DNA from: Nageia nagi
Taxonomy: Eukaryota > Pinophyta
Length of the DNA stretch: 64,000 bases
NCBI GenBank assembly: GCA_050084985.1
Contig: JBITNC010000001.1
Span: 13,020,001-13,084,000 of the forward strand
Direction: 5' to 3'
The notes under the pieces are model-generated. The model was given only the letters and a program-made list of their open reading frames with translations, ran no database searches and was not told where the DNA came from. The translations under genes were made by a program, and so were the position numbers. This document shows positions 54,431 to 64,000 of this stretch, one piece after another. Position 1 is the stretch's first letter. Every line of letters starts with the position of its first letter.

Positions 54431-55930
54431 AGAATTATATAATTCCCCTTTCTTCCCTTTATCATCTTGATTCAAAAATTCTAATAAGGCCTTGATATAA
54501 ATGGCTAATTATGCTTCTAGTAGATTCATGCATGTTATAGTGATCCTAAATATGTGAGATAGGTTTAACATAAGTTTATGGTTGATCCTAACATAATACA
54601 TTGCAAACATCTTGGAGTGTACTACCAGCTCTTTCTCCTTCCCTTTTATTACCCTCAAAGGGGTAGGACTCCTATTAATTGCATCCTTTGTTACCTCATG
54701 TGTATATGTCACCTCCTTTGATGATGTTGCCTTAAGAACCTCTTCAACCACCTAAGCTCTAGTTAGCTTTTGCTCCCCTGGTACCTTCTTATTCCCTATA
54801 TTCTTTTTAACTATGGACCCCTCTATGTTTGAATCCTCCTTATATGATTCATCACTATATTCCATTATCTTATTTTGAACACGTTTGTTGATCCTTACTA
54901 ACCTTCAAAATCCTCTGGTCGACTTTGTTTCCTTGTTGATATTAACTTTCCTCCTTTTACTTAGCAAAATGCCATCCACATCCTCCTTTAACTCTAGTAC
55001 TTACTCCATCATCACCTCATTTTATTTAGTAGGCTCAGTCCCCTTTCTCCCAAAATCGAGGAATAATTATGTAAAACAAATTGGGAGTACTTTTCCTAGT
55101 ACTAAAAACTCCTTTCTTCCATCTTTCCATCTTCATCATGTGAAAAATAATCAACTTAATGAGCCATTGATGTAATTAAAACATTCACTTAGCCATATTA
55201 ATTTCATTTATATAGTTTTTTGAATCATATAATGGTAAGGTTACAATAGTAACTAGCTCTTGATGAAAAATAAAGTTCAAAATAACAAAATGATAACCAA
55301 AAATTATCCTATACTTGCCATTCAATGTTCAATATTTCATTACCACTTTATCTATTATGTCTCATGGATTTGGAAGGGATTCATGAGTGATTTTGGACTA
55401 GATCTAGTACAATGTCTCCTCTCCCACCAATAATTTAGCTAATTATTCTAACTACTTGGTCTTCATCTTGTGAATGATCTTGCCTTTCTCTGGTAAGCCT
55501 AATACCTCTACAATAAGATGAGGAGAGATAAAAAAAAGCATATACCATCCAACTCAACTTAACCTTGACTCCATGAATTACTAATATGTCTCATAATACC
55601 TTCATCAAAACCATTGAATCTCCTAAAACTTTGAAGCAAATCAGATGGCTCCATCAACAAGGTAATCAACCCATCCATAATGTAAATTAAGGGCTTTGTT
55701 TATACTAAATCTTCTCCCATTTTTATTTATGTTAAAGAAGAATTTTGAGGTAGCTTTTTCCAAACTACTAATGAGAGGTTACTCTTGTATCCCACTCCCT
55801 TAGCAACTTTAATGACTAGACATATACCTCCACCTCTTCACAAAATAGAACAACTTTCTCATCAAAATCCCCCTCCCATGTAGGTATATAGAGTTGGAAA
55901 TGTGTTCTAATGAATATGCTCATTTATTAT
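54430..55930 (-). pseudogene. Decayed unrecognised coding region, minus strand
   Basis: The minus strand shows long runs of protein-like sequence in related frames, interrupted mainly by TAG/TAA: a segment YGWVDYLVDG (about 55680), then MLFFISPHLIVEVLGLPEKG (about 55540-55480), KYRIIFGYHFVILNFIFHQE (about 55330-55260), and an acidic/basic C-terminal part (54751-54509: EVTKDAINRSPTPLRV...). I do not recognise the family. The decay style matches the old retroelements, so a transposon accessory ORF is likely, but that is inference. Confidence 0.4.
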
Positions 55931-56884
55931 TTCTTGAACTAGAAAATCCTAAATTTAGGTTATAATAATCATTTGATAAATAATATTTAATAAAATTGTT
56001 AATAGGAGAGAATTAAAAACTAAACATAACAACTTAGCAGCTTAACAATTGAGAAAAAGAAGTGTTAATGATATAACCTATAATGAATGAATAGTTAAGA
56101 AAGATCATCATGTTGGGATTAAAGTGACACAACTCTCAAGATATAAAAGACTTATTTAAGTGACAAACACTTGATTCAATGAAGTATATATAAAGAGAAT
56201 TAGGTGTATATGTGTGTATTATAGAAAGAGAGAATAGTAGAGAGATAATGATATGAACTTGTAATAAGAATAAACATAGTGTCATGTTTTATCTTTTGTA
56301 CTTAATTTTCATATTAATATAAATACCCCCCTTTCTTTAAATTCATTATGTCACTCATTATTTATTATTTATATTTTAATTATTCCAATTATTATTTTAT
56401 TGTTGGAAATTCTCTACTTATTTTTAGGTAGTAACCCTAATAAATGGTATAAGTTAAATCATAGAACATCGATCAACAATTCCATTGCTAGGAAACTTAC
56501 AAACAGAAAAGTAGAATTTCCATGGAATGTTGAAAGAAATACTCCAAAGAGTATCTTTTAGTTAATTTGGGAGATTTATTAAACTTTGGTTTTATTGAAA
56601 AATAGATGAATTTGAGAAGTGGGTCAGACACTCAACCAAATTTAGTAAATACAAGTTAAATAAGTCATTTCAAGGGATAAAAGCTATGAATATTTATTGG
56701 TAGAATTCTTAGATATCTTTTATCACTAGTTTACTAGGAAATCCAAGTTTGCTACTAATGCTTAAATTCCTAAAGTAAAGTGGTTTAAAGATAAGTTGAT
56801 CTACTTGATAATATCATAACAAGCTTGGGATAAAAATATTGATGATTGGGTATATAACACATTAAACATAATACTACCAAAAGG
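55931..56884. other. AT-rich sequence without recognised features
   Basis: Nothing that I can support. A possible TATA-like and C-rich segment at 56318-56332 has no partner. Confidence 0.3.
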
Positions 56885-57852
56885 TTGATTTGCATCCTTT
56901 TTTGCATCTTCAAATATGAAAAAATAAAATTCAATGTTAATTTGCATCCTCCTATGTTGACATGCATTATTTTATTTTTTCATTTTTCACTTTTTCCAAT
57001 GCAAAAATTGATGCAAAATTTGATATAAATTCTGATGCAAAGTTTGCATCATATTTCACCAAAAAAATTAAAACAAATTTTATATGTTCATCAACCGACC
57101 AATCGATGACTCAAAATTCATTTTGTCCTCCATCTATACCAAAAGTGATTAACCAATAGCCAAATATGCTCTCCTATATATATATATATATATATTATAT
57201 ATCAACAAACCCTCCCCATAATCCTCACATTTCATAGACTCTATATAATTTTTTTCTTCCTTAGATTTTAGTTTTTAATCATAGCTATTGTTCCCAAGGC
57301 AAAGAAGAAGTCCATAGAGAAAAACTAGTTGCAGAGAAATCTCTAATTATAGAAAAGAAAATTCCTTCGAAGGTCGATAATGAAGCAAGAAATAAGAAAT
57401 AAACAATAACATTAAAAACTTCTTTGTATTATTTAAGAAATATAAATATGATAAATTTAATTTTTTAAAACCTAAACTTGTAACCCCATTACTAAATTGA
57501 TTTAATGGACCAATGTCATTGCTCCAAAGACCTAATAAAAATGATGTACCATTGTATAAAATTAAAAGATATACAATTCTATAATATTTTGTTGCAAAAA
57601 CTAGCATAAAAATTGATGTAAATTCTAACAATTTGATGCAAAAATTGATGTAAATTTTGAAAAATTGATGTAAAATCTAAAAATTCAATATAAGAAATTG
57701 ATGCAAATTTTGACAATCTGATGCAAACTTTGATACAAAAATTTGATGCAAATTCAATGTAAAAACCACTTTGTTAATTGCATCAAAATTTACATCAATT
57801 TTTGGAGTTAAAAAAAATACTATGTTTGGATGTAAAGAAGGATGCAAATCAA
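56885..57852. mobile_element. TIR element (MITE-like DNA transposon), about 970 bp
   Basis: Terminal inverted repeats: 56885-56908 (ttgatttgcatccttttttg...) and 57829-57852 match at 22 of 24 positions in inverted orientation. Subterminal zones are packed with gatgcaaa / tttgcatc words in both orientations (56890-57050 and 57590-57850), a layout typical of transposase-binding subterminal repeats. No transposase. The target duplication is unclear (only gg on both sides). Confidence 0.6.
57173..57207. repeat. (TA)n microsatellite
   Basis: About 13 TA units with one interruption, inside the TIR element. Confidence 0.85.
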
Positions 57853-59560
57853 GGTATATTTATTAGTGACACTTATAATACTAAGTTTAGTTTACAAAAT
57901 TGGGTATATGGGGATGCAAGAAAGGATAGATTATTTAGAGGACCTTAAAATAATTTATTGGAAAACTTATCTTAGTTATATAAATGATATTTAATTAAGC
58001 AAGGAACATCAACTAATGCTCTCTCCTATCTCTAAAAGGGAGGGAGCATCAAGGGGTGAGGAGAGATTCATGGAGAATGGAAACTAATTAAGGATTAAGA
58101 AAAGGATGTTAAAATTGGGTGGGATGAAGAGATCCAATTATTCATATATTAGATAATAAAACCAAGGTTGTGTTGAGGGGAGAGATAAAACAAGTAGAAT
58201 ATAATAGGAAAGTAAAAGTTTAGAAAGAGTTTATAGATAATGAAAAGCAATGATAGGAAAAGGGAAGAGAGGAATGATATGCAAAGAAGAGACAAAAATA
58301 GAGAATAAAATTAGAAAATAGAATCTATTATGAGAAAAAAAACTACAAGAAAGAGAAAGGAAGAGATAATGTTTGGTTAGGGATGATAAAGAGGTTGAAT
58401 ATGAATCATTAGCAGAGGAAGGAACCTTGATAATGATGAAAAATTCATCTTAGGAGGTTCCTAAAGAAGAAAGAAATGATTTTATAAGGAGATAATAGGT
58501 TTATATTGTAGAAGAAACTATAAGGAAGATAAGTCAAAATCAAGGAGGAAGAGAAGGATAAAGTATCTAGAGTTAGAAAGGGAAGGAAATAGAGAAAAAG
58601 ATTGAAGATTTATTTGGACTGTTTATGATTTTGCAAGTTATGCCACTTTAGAAAATGTCAACACTAGTTGTAAAAATTCCAATTGATAATATAATATATG
58701 GAAAGCAAGAATAAGGGTATACTCAACATGGGGTAGAGTCAACAAAAAATTGGGATTTAGGAAATAGGGAATCAGAAATATGACTAGAAGTGAAGTAGGT
58801 ATTACTCTTGGTGAGATGCTTTTCACTACCCCTAAGAGGAATCCCATAACTTCAATGATTTATAAATACAAAGAATAGTCTATTTCTAATAGTGAGCATA
58901 AGAGGATTGAAATGGGAAAAGAGGACCATGATGTTTTAGAAGAAATTCTCCCAAAGGTTAGCTCTAGCGAGACAAGTCTTGTGAATTCATATCAAGAAAG
59001 TGATCAATTCATTGTTATATGGATTAATAATTTAAGGGAAGTAATGGAAGATTTATATGTAGAAGAATTAGTAAATAAGTCTCTCAGTACCCTTATAAAG
59101 GAAGCTAGACATTAAGATAACAAAATAATTGAAATGATAAAAGTAGAGCAAGGTCCCATATTATTGTCAAAAATAGGAGAACCTGAGGAAAGGCTTGAGT
59201 AAGGATTAAGACTAGGAATAGGATAGAATAATAGAAAGGAAAATAATAAATTCAAGGTATATAAAATGCATGAGATAGAGAAGTACCAAAGTGATAAAGA
59301 GAAAAAGGACAATGACACAAAAGATACATTGTTGGAAGTAGAAATAGGATTAAATATAGAAACCCTCAATCTAGTCCAAAGCTAATTAATGACCAAAGAA
59401 ACCCTCCCCCCATAGAGTGGTAAGATATCCCAAGAGGCATATGAGCTTGAAAATAGAGATACCAAGATTCATTCAAAGCCCAATGATTAAGCTAATGATC
59501 AACAATTAGATATGATTATTCTTGAATTATCATAAAGATGAGAAATAGAGTGCCTAAATC
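57853..59560 (+). other. Purine-rich region upstream of the LINE, coding status unclear
   Basis: GA-rich plus strand (58030-58620) with small open frames such as 58912-59115, none with family resemblance. It could hold the 5' UTR and the N-terminal part of LINE ORF1. Confidence 0.35.
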
Positions 59561-60840
59561 CCCATATATGAAATAACATCCTTGAATATATGACTTTCAT
59601 GAATAAAAATACATGGCCATGGATTCCTCCATATATCTATGGACTCTCCCCACCCCTTGTGCAGTTTGATGAAATCATAAATATACTACGAAAGTGAAAG
59701 AATGTCATCATAGATATTTCATAACCTAGTACCTAGATATTTAAAAAATCAACCGCTATGAAAAAAACTTGTGACAACTCAAAATTCAAATATATATTCA
59801 AATTTGTTTGATAAATTAAATTTTGAAATTCATTTAGACCCACCTAGGGTAGTAAATTAACATCAATAATGAAGAGAAAGAATGTCGCACCAACCAAACA
59901 ACCATCAACCATATCAAGCCTATACCAATGAGAAAAGATGACCAACAACAATCTAAAAACTTCAATCTGATACTAACTTGGGTCTAGCTTCCTGGATTAC
60001 ACCCATCTTGTTGGCATTCAAGTGTGATAGTAGGGATCACCAAAGTCATTAGAACATTAGTCACTATTGAGAGAGCTACCTAATTAAGATAGAATTGACA
60101 AATGCAAAATTTATAGCTAACATAGACATCTCTAAACCCCTTAGGAAAGAAATTGAGATCAAAACATAAGATGGAAGAAGTTGGGTCCAACAAATTTTAT
60201 ATGAAAACCTCCAAGTCCAATGTGGTATTCATAAGAGCTTGATCACTATGCAAAAGATTACCTGGAGAAAAAAGTTAGGAACAAAGAGACTAATAATAAA
60301 GAGAAAATTAATACTACTAATAGAAATGGGAGAAATGAATGGAAAATAGTGCATAAAGAAAAAGAAGGGAGAAATACAGTGAAAAATAGTAGAAGTGTGA
60401 ACAAAACATCAACAAAAACCTTGAACAATCCTCAAAAAGAAAATATGGAAGTCTTGAATTTCATGGCCACTAAAATTCCATATGCCATCCTTAGGATCTT
60501 AGAAGAAGTTGATAGAGAAAACATTGAATATAACACTATTTTTTTAGAAAATGAAGTGGAAGATATGGAGTTCAATTAAGAAATCAAAGGGAAGGATGGA
60601 GAAGAAGAGATTTGAAGAGTTATTAAAAAGGCCAAAAATATAAATAGATTAGACACAACCACAATCACACAATAGAAAAATGCAAGGGCCGAAATACCAT
60701 TAATGAATATCCTAAACATTAGGAAAACTCCTAATGTAGGAAAACCACACATAGGGAGACCTTCATCAAGGAAAGTAAGATATAAGATGATTGAGCAAGA
60801 TATAGCCAACGAGAAGCAATGCACTTTAGAGTAGATAGGG
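59560..60840 (+). pseudogene. LINE ORF1 (RNA-binding), decayed
   Basis: Segments of the plant LINE ORF1 type: LTWV.LPGLHPSCWHSSVIVGITKVI (from about 59976), then IDISKPLRKEIEIKT (about 60125) and a knuckle QCGIHKSLDHYAKDY (60218-60265) in which Cys is replaced by His and the last Cys by Tyr. The open tail 60349-60579 is Lys/Asn-rich. ORF1 proteins bind the LINE RNA. Confidence 0.7.
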
Positions 60841-60867
60841 GGCCACATGGCCTCTACTATCCCTCAA

Positions 60868-61570
60868 TGAATATTTTATCATGGAACATTAGGGGCTCTA
60901 ATGCCCCTAAAAAATAAAGATCCTTCAAGGATATTTGGTTTGATAAGAAGCCTAGTATTGTTCTAATTTAGGAGTCTAAAGTGAAAGAGGATAGCATTAT
61001 CAATACTAAGAGGAAATTATGGAAGGAAGATAATTTCCACTAGAAAGAGTTAGATGGTAACTCTAGAGGATTGATGACTTTATGGGATCCTAGTACAATG
61101 AGACTAGGCAATCCCCCTTGTTTAAACTAATCCATAAGAATCATTTATACCTCAATCCATAGCATTGATTACAACTTTGAATTCATAAAAACTAATCTAT
61201 ATGCCCCTAACAACTTAGCTAAAAGATGGAATATTTTTGATCTACTAATAGAAGATAGGAAATTCTTCCCTAATGTCTCATGGCTTATAATGGGGTATTT
61301 CAACACTATTCTTCACCATTATGAGAAATTTGGTGATGGCAAGGAAAAAGAGAGTGACATGGAAGATCTTTGGAACTTCTTAGATAATAATAATTTGATT
61401 GACCTTGATCTTACAAGCAGATTAATGAGTCCTTAAACCAAACTTGATCAAGTTATTTTTTCCTCCATATGGATTAACAAGTTTCTTGACTATGCTTTGG
61501 TGGCCTAGACCAAGATAACCTCTGACCACATGCCCCTTATACTTCAATCATCTCCATATATTAGAAAATA
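60868..61570 (+). pseudogene. LINE endonuclease (APE-type), decayed
   Basis: Starts at ATG 60868 with MNILSWNIRGSNAPKK, the usual ORF2 start. The catalytic neighbourhoods are visible: the ESKV segment (about 60970), the GDFN box as GYFN (about 61292) and SDHMPL (about 61522). Four or more in-frame stops. Confidence 0.8.
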
Positions 61571-64000
61571 GATACCTTTTAGATTTGAATTAATTTGGAT
61601 CACTCACACCGAATTAGAGGAACAACTTAAGGAATGGTGGAATATAGATATACAAGGGACAAGGATGTTTCAATTATAGAAGAAATTGAGCAACGTCAAA
61701 GAAAACTTGAAATAATAGATTAGACATTATTTCAAGCATATAAATCAAGAGAAAAAAGAGATAAGAGATGAACTTTATTAGATTAAAAACCTTATTCAAA
61801 GGTAAGGTAGGTCTACAAAAATTGTTATCAAGGAGAATGCACTTAGAGAGAAATATCAAATTGTTATCAAAAGGGAGGAAATCTTTTGAAGAAAAAATTA
61901 TAGGATATCCTAGATTAAGGAGGGAGACCAAAATACTAAATTCTTCAAGATCTCAACTTTGAGAAGAAGGGCCTTTAATAAAATCAATGTATTAGAAAAA
62001 GAAGATTAGAGCATAATGGAAGATCAAGTAGAAATTAAAGATATGGTTGTTTCCTTTTATAAAAAACTCCTCACAAAGTCATTGGAGGAAGATTACAATG
62101 CAGCTCAAGAGCTCTTAGAAAATATCCACCACCTAATTACTAAAGAAGACTCCCTAAAATTATAGGCTCCATTCTTAAAGGAGGAAATCATTGCTACTAT
62201 CTTCATGATGGACAAAGATAAGGCCTCTAGTCTTGACAAATTCCCTACCAAATGTTTTCACCATTTTTGGGGAATTATTAGAGAGGATGTCATCAAAGTA
62301 GTCCAATAATTTTAGAGACATAATACACTACTTAAAATTTGGAATACAACCTTTTTAACTCTCATCCCAAAATTCCAAGGTACTACCAACCTAAAAAACT
62401 TTAGGCCTATCAATCTATGTAATGTTGTCTACAAAATCATCACTAAATTACTCACTAACATATTAGTTGGTATCCTCCCTAAGATAATCTCCACATAGTA
62501 GGATGGATTTTTTAGAGATAGACAAATCTATGATGGGATTATTCTGATGCATGAACCTCTACACTCTATCAAAGCATCAAAAGAAGAAGCAATGATCATT
62601 AAACTTGATATGTAAAAGGCCTATGATAGGGTATCTTAGAAATTCTTAGACCAAGCATTGGAAAAGTTTGGCTTTTAGGACTAATGGAGGACATGGGTCT
62701 AGATATTCATCTCCACAACCACTTTCTTGGTGCTTTTCAATGGGGAAGCCATAGGTTTCTTCACTCATCAAGAGGATTGAGGCAAGGAGATCCCCTATCA
62801 CCTTATTTATTTATCATCATGGTCGAAGCATTTAGATGACCCCTTAAGAAAGATTGCCAAAATGGGATCCTAAGAGGGATAATAACATCCTAAAATAACT
62901 CCCCCATCACTCATCATCAATTCATGGATGACACTATTCTAATTGGTAGAGCTAGCATCAAGGAAGCTTGAATAATGAAATCTATTTTAGATAAATATGA
63001 AGTAGATTCTAATCAAAAGGTGAATTATGATAATACTAGCATTTTATTTTTCAATACACCACCTAAGAAAAGTAATATAATATCTCATATATTCCAATGT
63101 TAGTTGGGATTGCTTCATACCTCTTGTCTTGGTATGCCTCTTTTTAAGGGATGCATTCAACTCAATTTTTGGTACAAAGTCATGGATAGATTAAAGAGTA
63201 AAATGGTTGAGTGGAAGGGCATTATACTTGTCATGGTTGGGAAGATTCAACATGCTAAGGAATCCCTCCAAAGCATACCTATATACATGGCTAGAATATT
63301 TAAGATCCATGCCCTAATGGCAGAGAAGATTGATCAAATCTATAGAAACTTCATATGGACTAGCACAGAGGAAAAAAGGAGAATGCCTTTGGTCTCTAAG
63401 GAGAAGGTTTACCAAAAAAGGATGAGGGTGGATTTGGGATCATGCATATAAGATTATTCAATCAATCCATGTGTATGAAACTTGCTTGGAAGATCTACCA
63501 AAATGAAGAAAGATAATGGGTAAAAATTTGCAAAAACAAATATATAGAAAGGGTCAATAGCTTTCTTAGTTTGCATAATCCCCCTAAAGGATCTTCCTTT
63601 TGGAATGGATTAGTAAAGGTGAGGGATTATATTGCTATCCAAGCTATATGGTAAGTTAATAATGTTCAAACAATTTTAATCTAAGATGAAAAATGGCTTG
63701 GACCTACTTCCCTTGCAAACCAACTTGAGTTACATCCTTTGATGATTTGGTCTAAAACCATAATTGGGCTTAAGATTTTTTACTACATTTCCCATAATGA
63801 TGGTAGCACCCATTGGAACATTTCAATCCTTAAGAATCCCATTATTGCTAAATTAAGTAATCAATGTCTTTAGAAACTTGATAGAATCCCCCTATATCCC
63901 TCCTAAAAAGTGGATTTCCTCTACTAGATTAATGAGAAAGGAAACAAAGTTGAATACTTCATAAAACTCAACTATAACTTTCTCAATCAAAATCATATGG
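61570..64000 (+). pseudogene. LINE reverse transcriptase and C-terminal region, decayed, incomplete
   Basis: RT blocks in order: DKASSLDKFP (about 62220), FRPINLCNVVYKIITKLLTN (62400), KLDM.KAYDRVS (about 62602), catalytic FMDD (62931-62942), then LGMPLFKGCIQLNFWYKVMD (about 63130) and IYRNFIWTSTEEKRRMPLVS (about 63340). The zinc-finger-like C-terminus is partly visible after 63600. Stops throughout. Confidence 0.85.

Larger units (their letters stand above)
59560..64000 (+). mobile_element. Decayed L1-type LINE, cut by the window end
   Basis: ORF1-like region, then endonuclease, then reverse transcriptase in one direction, the order of plant L1 elements. All frames carry TAG/TAA and frameshifts. 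The 3' end lies beyond 64000. Confidence 0.85.

Noticed and set aside
57347-57631. 94-codon minus-strand frame inside the TIR element
   Set aside because: AT-rich chance frame with no transposase motif.

Overview
The window looks like repeat-dominated nuclear DNA from a seed plant with a very large genome. A gymnosperm or conifer is my best guess from the giant nested Ty3/gypsy elements, the PPR fragment and the L1-type LINE, but the sequence does not prove it. I see no intact single-copy gene. Nearly everything is transposable-element sequence of very different ages: old AT-rich, CpG-poor copies full of TAG/TAA stops, and one young, CpG-rich element (30.76-46.18 kb).

Layout. 1-3.25 kb: reverse-strand LTR and 3' internal end of an old Tat-like Ty3/gypsy element, abutting head-on a second, forward copy (3.24-12.76 kb, element 1). 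Element 1 carries a decayed gag, PR, RNase H, RT, RNase H, INT, then an accessory ORF (called ORF-A here) and a coiled-coil ORF. 12.77-13.9 kb: tandem repeats and the 3' exons of a minus-strand, spliced host (pseudo)gene. 13.899-50.028 kb: a minus-strand Ty3/gypsy element that split an exon of that gene (near-matching 5-bp target duplication). 18.188-46.908 kb: a forward Tat-like element (element 2, sister of element 1) inserted into the minus-strand element. 30.760-46.184 kb: a young element inserted into the 3' LTR of element 2 with a perfect 5-bp target duplication (ggtta). 50.0-57.9 kb: upstream part of the host gene, a PPR fragment, an unrecognised decayed minus-strand coding region and a TIR element. 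About 59.5-64 kb: a forward LINE running off the window.

The young element is the most unusual object. It has three LTRs and two internal regions in the order LTR-int-LTR-int-LTR. It has no protease, RT, RNase H or integrase. It keeps gag plus two accessory ORFs: ORF-A (586 aa from the first ATG) and a Pro-rich/coiled-coil ORF. Both are recognisably homologous to the post-integrase ORFs of the old autonomous-type copies in the same window. It therefore appears to be a pol-less (TR-GAG/LARD-like) derivative that must borrow pol in trans but has kept its Gag and accessory module largely open. The middle LTR is a hybrid: its left end agrees with the 3' LTR and the rest with the 5' LTR, as unequal crossing-over between LTRs predicts.

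Other recurrent signals are U3 arrays of a TGACGTCA-type palindrome with regular spacing in all three Tat-like LTRs, an extra RNase H domain placed before RT in the old elements, and an in-frame amber codon separating ORF-A from the coiled-coil ORF in the young element where the old relatives have sense codons. Domain borders in the decayed elements are approximate (about +/-50 bases). LTR ends, target duplications and the young ORFs are exact to the base as far as reading by eye allows.
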